A stretch of 47,329 nucleotides of DNA, taken from Jiangellales bacterium. Lineage in GTDB: Bacteria; Actinomycetota; Actinomycetes; Jiangellales; Jiangellaceae. The stretch is from contig JAUJNY010000001.1 of NCBI GenBank assembly GCA_030447955.1, positions 590,056 through 637,384 on the forward strand, in the 5' to 3' direction. The notes under the pieces were generated by a model. The model saw only the letters and a program-made list of their open reading frames with translations. It was not told the DNA's origin and searched no databases. The position numbers were made by a program, and so were the translations under genes. This document shows, piece by piece, positions 10,342 through 19,178 of this stretch (position 1 is its first letter; each line of letters begins with the position of its first letter).

Positions 10342-11450
10342 GACGCGTCGACGTCGGGCGCCTCGGGCTGACCCTGGCAGCGCCGGTGCTGGCAGTCCTC
10401 GTCGCCGTCGGGCTCACCACGCTGGTGCTCCTCGCCGTCGGCGACCCCGTCTCCACGACGTGGGGGACCATCCTGGACGCCGGCGCTGACCCGCGTTCGG
10501 TCGCGCTGACGTTGAGCAGCGCCACCACCTACTACCTCTCCGCTGTGGCCGTCGCGATCGGCTTCCGGATGGGCCTGTTCAACATCGGTGTCGACGGGCA
10601 GTACCGGCTCGCCGCGTTCGTCGCGGCCCTCGTTGCCGGCAGCGTGTCCCTGCCCGCGCCCCTCCACGTCGGCCTGGCGATCGTCGTCGCCGCGCTCGTC
10701 GGTGCGATGTGGGCCTCCATCGCCGGCTTGCTCAAGGTCACCCGCGGCGTCAGCGAGGTCATCTCCACCATCATGCTCAACGCGATCGCCACCTCACTGG
10801 TCGCGTTCCTGCTCCGGGAGTTCCGCTCGCCCGTCCTCGGTGCCAACAACATTGGCACCGAGCCGATCCCGGCGTCTGGCCGGGTGCCGGGGCTGCCCCT
10901 CGTCCCGGGCACACCCGAGCGGGTGTACGGCCTGGTCGTGCTGGCCGTCGCCGTGGGGATCGGGTACGCAGTGCTCGTCGACCGCACCCGCTTCGGCTTC
11001 GACTTGCGCGCTGCCGGTGGCTCGCAGAGCGCTGCCGTCGCCAGCGGGGTCGACGTCCGGCGCATGGTCGTCTCCGCGATGCTGCTCTCCGGCGGGGTGG
11101 CCGGACTGGTGGGACTGCCGGAGCTGCTCGGTGCTTCTTACACCTACAGCCAGACGTTCCCAGCCGGGCTCGGCTTCACCGGCATCGCCATCGCGCTGCT
11201 CGGGCGCAACCACCCGGTCGGAATCGCCCTCGGCGCGCTGCTGTGGGCCTACCTCGACGTCTCCGCCAACCCGCTGCAGATTCTTGCCGGGGTCTCCAGC
11301 GAGATCGTCGAGATCATGAAGGGCATCACGGTGCTCGCCGTGGTCGTCGCCTACGAGGTGGTGCGCCGTCACCGCCTGGCGCGTGAGCAGCGCCAGGTCG
11401 CCCGCGAGCTCACCGCGGGAGCCCGTACGCCGGAACAGGTGCCGGCATGA
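10338..11450 (+). CDS. nucleoside ABC transporter permease, first subunit
   Basis: Integral membrane subunit of the branched-chain/ribose permease superfamily (BPD_transp_2), YufP/NupP-like. It is 370 residues with about eight to ten hydrophobic helices. The family motif is FRMGLFNIGVDGQY after the second helix, followed by TRGVSEVISTIMLNAIA, the loop that contacts the ATPase. The GTG start overlaps the preceding stop by four bases, and an in-frame reading further upstream runs only through the ATPase gene and is spurious. The C-terminal tail (about 25 residues, basic then acidic) is cytoplasmic. It pairs with the next permease to form the heterodimeric channel. Confidence 0.93.
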   Translation: MRRVDVGRLGLTLAAPVLAVLVAVGLTTLVLLAVGDPVSTTWGTILDAGADPRSVALTLSSATTYYLSAVAVAIGFRMGLFNIGVDGQYRLAAFVAALVAGSVSLPAPLHVGLAIVVAALVGAMWASIAGLLKVTRGVSEVISTIMLNAIATSLVAFLLREFRSPVLGANNIGTEPIPASGRVPGLPLVPGTPERVYGLVVLAVAVGIGYAVLVDRTRFGFDLRAAGGSQSAAVASGVDVRRMVVSAMLLSGGVAGLVGLPELLGASYTYSQTFPAGLGFTGIAIALLGRNHPVGIALGALLWAYLDVSANPLQILAGVSSEIVEIMKGITVLAVVVAYEVVRRHRLAREQRQVARELTAGARTPEQVPA

Positions 11451-12715
11451 GCACTCAGACATCGGCGACCGGCGCAGCGCCCCCCACCACCGCCCCGCGG
11501 CGGCAGCTGCGGGTCACCCCGTTCACCGCACTCCTCGGCCTGCTCGCCCTGCTGGGGCTGCTGGCGTTCGCCCGGCTGGTCACCGGGACCGCCGACATCG
11601 CCTCGGCCGGCACGCTGCGCGCCGCCCTCGGCGCGGCGGTGCCCATCGGGCTCGCCGGACTGGGCGGGCTGTGGGCGGAGCGGGCCGGCGTGGTCAACAT
11701 CGGCCTGGAGGGCATGCTGATCCTCGGCACCTGGGGGGCTGGGTTCGCCGGCTACCAGTGGGGCCCGTGGGCGGGGGTCGTCGCCGCGGTGCTGTGCGGG
11801 GCGCTCGGCGGCCTGCTGCACGCGCTGGCGACCGTCACCTTCGCGGTCGACCACATCGTCTCTGGCGTGGCCATCAACATCCTCGGCCTCGGCGCGACGC
11901 AGTACCTCTCCGCGGTCGTCTTCACCGGCGTCCCCGGGGGCGGCGCGACCCAGTCCCCCAGCGTCGCCGACCTGCCGACGCTCGGAGTGCCCGGGCTGGA
12001 CGGCGCCCTCGCCGGGATCGAGAGCCGGGGCTGGTTCCTTCTCTCCGACGCAGCGGCGCTGCTGCGGGCAGCCACGACCGGGCTGTCGGTGCTCACGCTG
12101 CTGGCGGCGGCGCTGTTCGTCCTCACCTGGTTCGTGCTCTGGCGGACTGCCTTCGGGCTGCGGCTGCGCTCGTGCGGTGAGAATCCGGCGGCCGCGGAGT
12201 CGCTCGGGGTCGACGTCTACCTGCACAAGTACGTGGCCGTTGTGGTCTCCGGCGCGCTGGCGGGACTCGGCGGGGCCTATCTGGCCATCGTCGCCTCCAG
12301 CACCTACCGCGAAGGACAGACCGGTGGACGCGGCTTCATCGGCCTGGCGGCGATGATCTTTGGCAACTGGCGGCCGGGAGGGCTCGCCGTCGGGGCCGGC
12401 TTGTTCGGCTACACCGACGCGCTGCAGCTGCGTGGTGGTGGCGCCTCCGTGCACGCGCTGCTGCTCGTCGTGGGCGTCGTCCTGCTCGCGGCGGCGGCCT
12501 GGCAGCTCAGGCGCGGGCGGGCGACGCGCGCTGCCCTGGTGGTCGGCGTCGGTGCGCTGGTGTTGTTGTGGTTCTTTCTCACCGACGTGGTGCCGAGCGA
12601 CTTCACGCGGATGACCCCGTACGTCGCCACGCTGCTGGTGCTAGCGCTGGCCGCTCAGCGGCTGCGGATGCCCGCGGCGGACGGGCGGCCGTACCGGCGC
12701 GGAGAGGTGGAGTAG
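11447..12715 (+). CDS. nucleoside ABC transporter permease, second subunit
   Basis: Second membrane subunit (422 residues) of the same transporter, YufQ/NupQ-like. It carries ERAGVVNIGLEGMLI, the hallmark of this permease type, and GLRLRSCGENPAAAESLGV, the conserved cytoplasmic loop before the last helices. It is longer than usual for this subunit because three extra hydrophobic segments follow residue about 325 (LLLVVGVVLLAAAAW, ALVVGVGALVLLWFF, YVATLLVLALAAQ). Start ATG is in an ATGA overlap with the first permease. The cytidine deaminase gene begins four bases after the stop, so uptake and salvage genes form one operon. Confidence 0.93.
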   Translation: MSTQTSATGAAPPTTAPRRQLRVTPFTALLGLLALLGLLAFARLVTGTADIASAGTLRAALGAAVPIGLAGLGGLWAERAGVVNIGLEGMLILGTWGAGFAGYQWGPWAGVVAAVLCGALGGLLHALATVTFAVDHIVSGVAINILGLGATQYLSAVVFTGVPGGGATQSPSVADLPTLGVPGLDGALAGIESRGWFLLSDAAALLRAATTGLSVLTLLAAALFVLTWFVLWRTAFGLRLRSCGENPAAAESLGVDVYLHKYVAVVVSGALAGLGGAYLAIVASSTYREGQTGGRGFIGLAAMIFGNWRPGGLAVGAGLFGYTDALQLRGGGASVHALLLVVGVVLLAAAAWQLRRGRATRAALVVGVGALVLLWFFLTDVVPSDFTRMTPYVATLLVLALAAQRLRMPAADGRPYRRGEVE

Positions 12716-12719
12716 CGCC

Positions 12720-13148
12720 GTGGCGGGAGTGGAGGCCGGAGCGGGCGTCGAGGTCGACTGGGAGGTGCTCGGGTCGGCCGCCCGCCGCGCGATGGCGGAC
12801 GCGTACGCGCCGTACTCCGGCTTCCCCGTCGGCGCGGCCGGTCTGGTCGAGGACGGCCGCGTCGTCACCGGATGCAACGTCGAGAACGCCGCTTACGGTG
12901 TGGGGCTGTGCGCCGAGTGCGGCCTCGTCTCGGCGTTGCACTCCACCGGCGGTGGCCGACTCGTCGCGGTCGCGTGTGTCGACAGGCGAGGTGCGCCGCT
13001 CATGCCCTGCGGCCGCTGCCGCCAGCTGCTGTGGGAACACGGCGGGCCCGAGTGCCTGCTGCTAACCGGCGACGGCGTACGGCAGATGCGCGAAGTGCTG
13101 CCCGACGCGTTCGACGCGAGCGACCTGGAGAGCACCGGTGACGTCTGA
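12720..13148 (+). CDS. cdd: cytidine deaminase
   Basis: Hydrolytic deamination of cytidine and deoxycytidine to uridine and deoxyuridine in pyrimidine salvage. It is a small tetrameric-type enzyme of 142 residues. The active site is complete: substrate-binding NVEN (53-56), CAE (Cys64 as zinc ligand, Glu66 as proton shuttle) and PCGRC (Cys97 and Cys100 as zinc ligands). The GTG start lies four bases after the permease stop, with GGTGGAG in the permease end as a possible ribosome site. The 3' end overlaps deoA by 11 bases. The product is a substrate for the phosphorylase encoded next. Confidence 0.95.
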   Translation: MAGVEAGAGVEVDWEVLGSAARRAMADAYAPYSGFPVGAAGLVEDGRVVTGCNVENAAYGVGLCAECGLVSALHSTGGGRLVAVACVDRRGAPLMPCGRCRQLLWEHGGPECLLLTGDGVRQMREVLPDAFDASDLESTGDV

Positions 13149-14484
13149 GAGCGGGTCGGTCGAGGCCTTTGACGCCGTCGACGTGATTCGCGCCAAGCGG
13201 GACGGCGGAGAGCTGAGCGACGAGCAGGTCGACTGGGTGATCGACGCCTACACCCGCGGTGCCGTCGCCGAGGAACAGATGTCAGCCCTGGCCATGGCGG
13301 TCCTGCTCAACGGGATGAGCCGGCGGGAGGTGTCCCGGTGGACGGCCGCGATGGTTGCGTCAGGGGAGCGGCTCGACTGGTCAGCGCTGGACCGGCCGAC
13401 CACGGACAAGCACTCCACCGGCGGTGTCGGTGACAAGATCACCCTCGCGCTGGCGCCGACGGTCGCCGCCTGCGGAGCGGCGGTGCCGCAGCTGTCCGGG
13501 CGCGGACTCGGTCACACCGGCGGCACGCTGGACAAGCTGGAGTCGATTCCGGGCTGGAGCGCGACGCTGTCCGTGGCCCAGATGCGGGCGCAGCTGCGCG
13601 ACGTCGGGGCGGTGGTGTGCGCCGCCGGTGCGGAGCTGGCGCCCGCCGACCGACGGCTGTACGCGCTGCGCGACGTCACCGGCACCGTCGAGTCGGTGCC
13701 GCTGATCGCCAGCTCCATCATGAGCAAGAAGATCGCCGAGGGCACCGGCGCCCTGGTGCTCGACGTCAAGGTCGGGACTGGGGCCTTCATCGGCGACGTC
13801 GACACAGCGCGAGAGCTCGCGACGACGATGGTGGGACTGGGCAGCGACGCCGGCGTGCGTACGGTCGCGCTGTTGACCGCGATGGACACCCCGCTCGGGC
13901 TCACCGCCGGAAACGCGCTGGAGGTGGGTGAAGCCGTCGACGTGCTCGCCGGGGGAGGCCCGGACGACGTCGTCGAGCTGACGATCACCCTCGCGCGGGA
14001 GATGCTCGCCGCGGCCGGGCTCCACTCGGGCAAGGACCCGGCCGATGCGTTGCGTGACGGCTCGGCGATGGACGTGTGGCGGCGCCTGGTCCGTGCTCAG
14101 GGCGGCGACCCGGACGCGACACTGCCGCGCGCCGCCGAGACGCACGCGGTGCTGGCACCAGCCGACGGCGTGCTCACCCGGCTGGACGCCCGTGCCGTAG
14201 GGGTGGCCGCGTGGCGGCTCGGTGCCGGTCGCTCGCGCAAGGAGGACCCCGTACAGCCCGGTGCCGGGGTCGAGCTGCACGTCAAGCCCGGGGCGCTGGC
14301 GCGCGGCGGGGAGCCACTGCTGACGCTGCACACCGACGAGCCGGAGCGCTTCCCCGTGCCCTCGCGGCGCTGGCCGGCACGTACGAGATCGCTCCGGCAG
14401 GGGCGCGGCCGGACGTGCCGCCGCTGGTGCTCGACCGAGTGGCGGACTGAGGCGTTACCGGCCCCGGGGGCCAGGTCGCGCTAG
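13138..14484 (+). CDS. deoA: thymidine (pyrimidine-nucleoside) phosphorylase, C-terminus shifted out of frame
   Basis: Splits thymidine or uridine with phosphate to the free base and (deoxy)ribose-1-phosphate. The N-terminal helical domain, phosphate-binding [11 protein letters not shown] and the family signature [16 protein letters not shown] are intact, as are IMSKKIAEG and KVGTGAF. The last 43 residues after ERFP are not family-like ([14 protein letters not shown], Arg-rich). The +2 frame from 14358 gives the expected tail [18 protein letters not shown] ending at a TGA at 14448-14450. Adding one C to the run 14352-14355 restores a normal end. So the sequence is either short by one base or carries a real late frameshift; the catalytic core would survive. 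The GTG start overlaps cdd. Confidence 0.92.
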   Translation: MTSESGSVEAFDAVDVIRAKRDGGELSDEQVDWVIDAYTRGAVAEEQMSALAMAVLLNGMSRREVSRWTAAMVASGERLDWSALDRPTTDKHSTGGVGDKITLALAPTVAACGAAVPQLSGRGLGHTGGTLDKLESIPGWSATLSVAQMRAQLRDVGAVVCAAGAELAPADRRLYALRDVTGTVESVPLIASSIMSKKIAEGTGALVLDVKVGTGAFIGDVDTARELATTMVGLGSDAGVRTVALLTAMDTPLGLTAGNALEVGEAVDVLAGGGPDDVVELTITLAREMLAAAGLHSGKDPADALRDGSAMDVWRRLVRAQGGDPDATLPRAAETHAVLAPADGVLTRLDARAVGVAAWRLGAGRSRKEDPVQPGAGVELHVKPGALARGGEPLLTLHTDEPERFPVPSRRWPARTRSLRQGRGRTCRRWCSTEWRTEALPAPGARSR

Positions 14485-14487
14485 CGT
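14482..14487 (+). promoter_or_regulatory. leaderless-type -10 box of add
   Basis: TAGCGT ends seven bases before the GTG at 14495. It suggests that add has its own promoter besides any read-through from deoA. Confidence 0.45.
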
Positions 14488-14494
14488 GCCAACC

Positions 14495-15645
14495 GTGACG
14501 CCGACGGTCGACGAGATCGCGCGCGCACCCAAGGTGCTGCTGCACGACCACCTCGACGGCGGGCTGCGCCCCGACACGATCGTCGAGCTCGCCGACGCGG
14601 CGGACCACGAGCTCCCCACCACTGACCCCGCGGAGCTGGGCGCCTGGTTCGAGGCCGCGGCCGGCTCCGGCTCACTGGAGCGCTACCTCGAGACGTTCGC
14701 GCACACGGTCGGGGTGATGCAGGCCCGGGAGGCGCTGGTCCGGGTCGCCGCCGAGTGCGCGGAGGACCTGGCCGCCGACGGGGTCGTGTACGCGGAGGTG
14801 CGCTACGCCCCCGAGCAGCACCTGGACGCCGGTCTCACCCTTGAGCAGGTGGTCGAGGCGGTGGAGGAGGGGCTGCGGCTGGGGAGCGGCGCGCGGCCGA
14901 GGCCGGTACGCCGATCCGCACGGGCACACTGCTCACCGCCATGCGGCACGCGGCACGCAGCCGGGAGATCGCCGAGCTTGCGGTGCGCTACCGCGACCTC
15001 GGGGTCGTCGGCTTTGACATCGCCGGGGCCGAGGCGGGCTTCCCCCCGACCCGCCACCTCGACGCGTTCGAGTACCTGCGCAGGGAGAACGCCCACTACA
15101 CCATCCATGCCGGTGAGGGCTTCGGTCTGCCGTCGATCTGGGAGGCCCTGCAGTGGTGTGGCGCCGACCGGCTCGGCCACGGCGTCCGCATCATCGACGA
15201 CATCACGGTCGACGGCGCGGCGCCTCCGGGTGAGCGGGTGCAGCTCGGCCGACTGGCGGCGTACGTCCGCGACAAGCGCATCCCGCTGGAGCTGTGTCCC
15301 ACGTCCAACGTGCAGACAGGCGCGGCCCGCTCGATCGAGGAGCACCCGTTCGGCCTGTTGGCACGGTTGCGCTTCCGGGTCACCGTCAACACCGACAATC
15401 GGCTGATGAGCGGGACATCGATGAGTGCCGAGCTCGCCCGGCTCTCGGCGGCGTTCGGCTACGACCTCGAGGACTACCAGTGGTTCGCGGTCAACGCGGT
15501 GAAGAGCGCCTTCATCCCCTTTGACCAGCGGCTCGCTCTCATCGACGACGTGGTCAAGCGCGGGTACGCGGCGCTGCTCGCCGCACGATCCCCTGCCTCC
15601 GTCCACGGGCGTGCGGCACCCGACGTGGCCGGCCGGTCGGCATGA
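14495..15645 (+). pseudogene. add: adenosine deaminase, split by a one-base frameshift
   Basis: Adenosine deaminase converts adenosine and deoxyadenosine to inosine and deoxyinosine. The 5' part (14495 to about 14884) has [14 protein letters not shown] with the HxH zinc motif. The 3' part, in another frame, starts before ATG 14941 and has HAGEGFG (catalytic Glu), the GHG segment and [13 protein letters not shown]. Neither part is a full enzyme alone. Adding one G to the G-run 14881-14884 joins them as [24 protein letters not shown], a normal family sequence of about 383 residues, so this is a single gene with one base missing. The homopolymer context favours a sequencing error, but real inactivation is possible. 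GTG 14495 is preferred over GTG 14486 because of the TAnnnT spacing. The stop overlaps the next gene (ATGA). Confidence 0.9.
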
Positions 15646-16802
15646 ACCGCGTGCCTTGGCTGCTTGCTGCGGTCGCCGTCGCGGCCGTATCAGCGAGCTG
15701 TGCAGGTCCATCCCAGCAGCAACCGGTCGGGCAGCCGTCCGGGCACTTGACGCAGTCCCCAGCCACCGATCCGGCCACTGTTGGCCCGACATCCACGACT
15801 CCGTCGCCGTCCGGCACTGTCGGGAGCACTCCCAGCGTTTCTCCCCCGAGCCCCAGTCCGTCCACGGCTCCATCCGGCAAGGTGACGCTGGGCTTTGCCG
15901 GCGACGTGCACTTCGAGGATCACCTGGCCCCGCTGCTGGAGGACCCCGCGACGGCGCTGCAGCCGATCGCGCCGGCGCTCCGCCGGCCCGACCTGATGAT
16001 GGTGAACCTCGAGACCGCCGTCACCGAGCGAGGCAGCCCAGAGCCCAAGGAGTACAACTTCCACGCCCCGCCCGCGGCGCTCGACGCGCTGGACGCGGCC
16101 GGCGTCGATGTGGCGAGCCTGGCCAACAATCACGCGGTGGACTACGGCTCCGTGGGCCTGCAGGACACGCTGGCCGCGGTCCGCGACAGCCCGGTCGGGA
16201 TCGTCGGCATCGGCGCGGACGCTGCCGCCGCCTTCCGCCCGTACGTCGCGTCGATCCGCGGCACTCGGATCGCCGTGCTCGCCGCCACGACGCTGCCTGA
16301 CATCACCGCTCTGGAGTGGGCCGCAGGACCGGATCGGCCCGGCGTGGCGGTGGCCTTTCTGCCCCGACCCCGCCTGGTGCCAGCGGTGCGCGCGGCGAGC
16401 GAGCAGGCCGACGTGGTGGTCGTCTACCTGCACTGGGGTGACGAGAACCAGTCGTGTCCTTATTGGCGACCGCGGCTGCACGCCCGCGTGCTCGCCGCTG
16501 CGGGCGCTGACGTCGTCGTGGGCAGCCACGCTCACGTGCTGCTCGGGTCGGGCTGGCTGGACGACACCTACATCAACTACGGGCTCGGCAACTTCGTCTG
16601 GTACAGCCAGGCATCGACCAGCACGGGCATCCTCACGCTGACCGTTCGGGACGGGCGCGTGGTCTCCGACTCGTTCGCCCCGGCGTACATCGAGCCGGAC
16701 GGCCGGCCGCGGCTGCTCGAGGGCGCCGCCCGCGCCGAAGCGACGGCGGCGTGGCGGGAGCTGCGCGGCTGCACCGACCTGGCAGCGCAGCCGAGGCGCT
16801 GA
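15642..16802 (+). CDS. CapA-family metallophosphatase-like lipoprotein (second copy)
   Basis: Second CapA-like protein (386 residues), predicted to be exported. It has a hydrophobic signal ending SASC (an imperfect lipobox), then a Gln/Ser/Thr/Pro linker to about residue 80. The CapA domain shows [59 protein letters not shown] and [10 protein letters not shown], so the putative metal and active-site His/Asp/Asn residues are kept. It lacks the accessory domain of the copy at 4925-6421. The ATG overlaps the adenosine deaminase stop (ATGA), so it is probably translated with that gene; why a CapA-like protein should be coupled to purine salvage is not apparent. It converges on the PP2C gene after 37 bases, which hold a short CCGGG/CCCGG repeat. 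Confidence 0.86.
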   Translation: MNRVPWLLAAVAVAAVSASCAGPSQQQPVGQPSGHLTQSPATDPATVGPTSTTPSPSGTVGSTPSVSPPSPSPSTAPSGKVTLGFAGDVHFEDHLAPLLEDPATALQPIAPALRRPDLMMVNLETAVTERGSPEPKEYNFHAPPAALDALDAAGVDVASLANNHAVDYGSVGLQDTLAAVRDSPVGIVGIGADAAAAFRPYVASIRGTRIAVLAATTLPDITALEWAAGPDRPGVAVAFLPRPRLVPAVRAASEQADVVVVYLHWGDENQSCPYWRPRLHARVLAAAGADVVVGSHAHVLLGSGWLDDTYINYGLGNFVWYSQASTSTGILTLTVRDGRVVSDSFAPAYIEPDGRPRLLEGAARAEATAAWRELRGCTDLAAQPRR

Positions 16803-16839
16803 GCACCGGACGTTTGGCCCCCCGGGAACGTCCCCCGGA

Positions 16840-18048
16840 TCAACGCTCGGGGGGACCGTCCCAGTGCAGCAGCACCATGCTGGCGTCGTCGCGCAGCCGC
16901 GTGCCGCGGTGGTTGACCACGGCGTGGACCAGGCGACGCAGCACCTCCTCGGGCGGGCGCGGCGTGGAGCTCTCCCGTTCCAGCAGGTCGCCGAGCCGGT
17001 ACAGGCCGAAGGGCTCCCCGGCGTCGGCGTCGGCGTCGGCGTCGATGACACCGTCGGTGTAGAGCAGCAGGCTGTCGCCCGGCTCGAGCGCGATGTCGAC
17101 CATGCCCGGCCCCTGGTCGGTGTACCCCCCCAGCCCGAGCGGTAGCCCCACGTCGAAGTTGGCGTCGGGGAGCACGCTGCCGCGCCGGACGTGCAGCGGT
17201 GGTGGGTGGCCGGCGCTCAGCCACTTCAGGTTGCCGGTCTCCGGCTCGAAACGGCACAGCAGCGCCGTGACGAAGGACTCCCCGCCGTACTGCTGGGTGA
17301 CCGCGTCTTCCATCCGGCGCAGCTGCTCGAGCGGGTCGCCCGCGTACTGGCGGCGGGCGTTGCGGTAGGCGCCGACGGTAAGGGCGGCCAGCACGGAGCT
17401 GGACAGGCCGTGCCCCATCGCGTCGAAGACAGCGAAGTCGAGTGCCCCGTCGTTGATCGCGAAGTCGAAGCAGTCGCCACCCACCTCATAGGCCGGCTCC
17501 AGCAGGCCGGCCAGGGTGGTGGTCGCGACAGCGAGCGCGGTGGGGGGCAGCAGACCCCACTGGATCTCGGCAGCCAGGGACATGTCCTGCACTCGGCGCA
17601 GCCGCTCCGGCTGGTCGCTGTAGCGCGACGCCGACTGGAGCAGGTACGCGGCCGCGAGGCCAAGCTCCAGGCAGAACTCCTCGACCTCGTCGTCCCATGC
17701 AGGCAGCTGCATGCTCACGACACCGAGCCGATCCGCCCGCTCGGTGACGGGGATCCAGACCTGCCACACCTCATCGCGCTGGACCGCCAGCGGGCTTCCC
17801 GAGGCGAACGCCCTCCCGGCCAGGGTGCCTTCGACCCGCAGCGGTTCGACTTCCTCGCCGCTGCTGCGGGGGTGCTGCAGCGGGATGAGGTGGATCTGCT
17901 CGTAGTCGAGGAGGTAGAGCACGACGTCGCTGCCCTCAAGCTCGGCGACGGTCATCGACAGCGCCTCGACGACGTCCTCAGGTCCGAGCGCCTGCGCAAG
18001 CCGCAGCAACCGCCCGATCGGGCGATTCAGGGGGTCGGGGGTCTTCAT
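16840..18048 (-). CDS. GAF-PP2C (SpoIIE-type) serine/threonine phosphatase
   Basis: Soluble regulatory phosphatase, 402 residues. Residues of about 25-150 look like a GAF sensor domain and about 160-400 form the PPM/SpoIIE catalytic domain: DMSLAAEIQWGLLPP linker motif, EVGGDCFDF (metal Asp), VFDAMGHG (metal Asp and Gly), WLSAGHPPPL, LLLYTDGVID and LRDDASMVLL. Such proteins usually dephosphorylate anti-anti-sigma factors in general-stress or partner-switching pathways; no sigma-factor gene is in this window. Directly after YTDGVID the chain has an Asp-Ala repeat (DADADADAGE) encoded by four GGCGTC units. The ATG lies nine bases after the stop of the PspC gene, with GGGAGG very close to it, so the two are likely co-transcribed. 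Confidence 0.87.
   Translation of the reverse strand: MKTPDPLNRPIGRLLRLAQALGPEDVVEALSMTVAELEGSDVVLYLLDYEQIHLIPLQHPRSSGEEVEPLRVEGTLAGRAFASGSPLAVQRDEVWQVWIPVTERADRLGVVSMQLPAWDDEVEEFCLELGLAAAYLLQSASRYSDQPERLRRVQDMSLAAEIQWGLLPPTALAVATTTLAGLLEPAYEVGGDCFDFAINDGALDFAVFDAMGHGLSSSVLAALTVGAYRNARRQYAGDPLEQLRRMEDAVTQQYGGESFVTALLCRFEPETGNLKWLSAGHPPPLHVRRGSVLPDANFDVGLPLGLGGYTDQGPGMVDIALEPGDSLLLYTDGVIDADADADAGEPFGLYRLGDLLERESSTPRPPEEVLRRLVHAVVNHRGTRLRDDASMVLLHWDGPPER
17020..17043 (-). repeat. tandem hexanucleotide repeat (GGCGTC x4) in the PP2C gene
   Basis: Four perfect copies of GGCGTC on the plus strand encode Asp-Ala repeats on the minus strand. They follow the conserved YTDGVID motif. Slippage would add or remove two residues without breaking the frame. 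Confidence 0.8.
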
Positions 18049-18057
18049 GCCTCCCGC

Positions 18058-18252
18058 TCACTCGGCCGGCATGAGGAACCACAGGACCGCGTACAGCACG
18101 ATCTGAGGTCCGGGCAGGATCACTGACAGCGCGAGCAGCAGCCGCACCACCGTGGCGGGCATGCCGAAACGGCGAGCAAGGCCGGCGCAGACGCCGGCGA
18201 TCCAGCGGTCGTCGTGGGGACGGACGAGTCCTTGGCGGGCAAGCGCATCCAT
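18058..18252 (-). CDS. small PspC-domain membrane protein
   Basis: Sixty-four residues. The sequence has the PspC pattern: basic and aromatic N-terminus (RPHDDRWIAGVCAGLARRFGM), then VVRLLLALSVILPG and IVLYAVLWFLMP, that is, one broken or two short membrane segments. PspC-domain proteins are linked to envelope stress responses. The ATG at 18252 is preceded by AAGAGGAG seven bases upstream, which fixes the start; the frame open further upstream is spurious. Its TGA is nine bases from the ATG of the PP2C phosphatase, and the pairing suggests membrane-linked stress signalling (an inference). Confidence 0.85.
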   Translation of the reverse strand: MDALARQGLVRPHDDRWIAGVCAGLARRFGMPATVVRLLLALSVILPGPQIVLYAVLWFLMPAE

Positions 18253-18281
18253 GACGGGCTCCTCTTGACGTTGGGCCTTGG

Positions 18282-19178
18282 TCAAATTCCGACGGGGTGC
18301 CAGACGGTCTTGTGCTCGATGAACGCGGTCATCCGCTCGAGTCCGGGCTCGGCGCTCCAGTCGGGCTCGGCTCGCCCATCCGGGTCCGCGGTCGACGGCC
18401 GCAGCACCCGCTTGAGGTTGTCGGCGGCGGCTTCCTCTGCTGCGTGTGCGAGTGCGGTGTCGGTGAGGCCGCACAGGTCGAGCGCGTTGACGTCCATGTG
18501 TGCGGCGAGCCAGGGCGTGAGCTCGGCCGTCCGCCCGGTGAGGACGTTGACCACCCCGGCGGGGACGTCACTGGTGGCCAGCACCTCCGCCAGGCTGATC
18601 GCGGGCAGTGGGCGCCGCTCACTGGCCAGCAGCACCGCCGTGTTGCCGGTGACGATCACCGGGGCGAGCACCGACACCAGGCCCAGCAGGCTGGACGACT
18701 GCGGCGCCACGACCCCGACGACGCCGGTGGGCTCGGGCACCGTGAAGTCGAAGTACGGTCCCGCGACGGGGTTGCTCGAGCCCACGACCTGGGCGAGCTT
18801 GTCCGCCCAGCCGGCGTACCAGACCCAGCGGTCGACCACGGCCGCGACGAGTGACGTCGCCGTGCCCACCGACAGCCCCTCCGCGGCGACCACCTCGTCG
18901 ACGAACTGGCCACGCCTGCCCTCGAGCACCTCCGCCACCCGGTAGAGCACCTGGCCGCGGTTGTACGCGCTCGCTCCCGACCAGGCCGGGCCTGCCTTGC
19001 GGGCGGCCACGACCGCGTCACGGACGTCCTTGCGGCTGGCCATCGCCGCGTTGGCGAGGAAACGGCCCGTGGCGTCGCTGACCTGGTAGGAACGGCCGCT
19101 CTCCGAGCGGGGGAACCGCCCGCCGATGTAGAGCTTGTAGGTCTTCTGGACCGCGAGTCGTGGGGTCACGTCACTCAC
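18282..19178 (-). CDS. short aldehyde dehydrogenase-like protein lacking the catalytic half
   Basis: A 298-residue relative of aldehyde dehydrogenase that ends where the catalytic domain would begin. The N-terminal part is normal (YKLYIGGRFPRSESGR, VWYAGWADKLAQVVG) and the coenzyme-domain stretch is recognisable (PTGVVGVVAPQSSSLLG, VTGNTAVLLASE). There is no LELGGK motif (catalytic Glu) and no GQxC motif (catalytic Cys). The C-terminus, ERMTAFIEHKTVWHPVG, seems to be a proper end, and there is no leftover ALDH sequence between 18282 and the next gene. The GTG start overlaps the stop of the full-length ALDH gene (GTGA), so the two are translated together. I infer a non-catalytic partner or regulator. 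I recall similar short copies in other actinobacteria but cannot verify this here. Confidence 0.85.
   Translation of the reverse strand: MSDVTPRLAVQKTYKLYIGGRFPRSESGRSYQVSDATGRFLANAAMASRKDVRDAVVAARKAGPAWSGASAYNRGQVLYRVAEVLEGRRGQFVDEVVAAEGLSVGTATSLVAAVVDRWVWYAGWADKLAQVVGSSNPVAGPYFDFTVPEPTGVVGVVAPQSSSLLGLVSVLAPVIVTGNTAVLLASERRPLPAISLAEVLATSDVPAGVVNVLTGRTAELTPWLAAHMDVNALDLCGLTDTALAHAAEEAAADNLKRVLRPSTADPDGRAEPDWSAEPGLERMTAFIEHKTVWHPVGI

Noticed and set aside
16803-16870. GGGAACGTCCC and GGGGACCGTCCC-like palindromes between the CapA-like and PP2C genes
   Set aside because: Short and GC-only. In a sequence of this composition such repeats are common, and they lie between convergent genes where no operator is expected.
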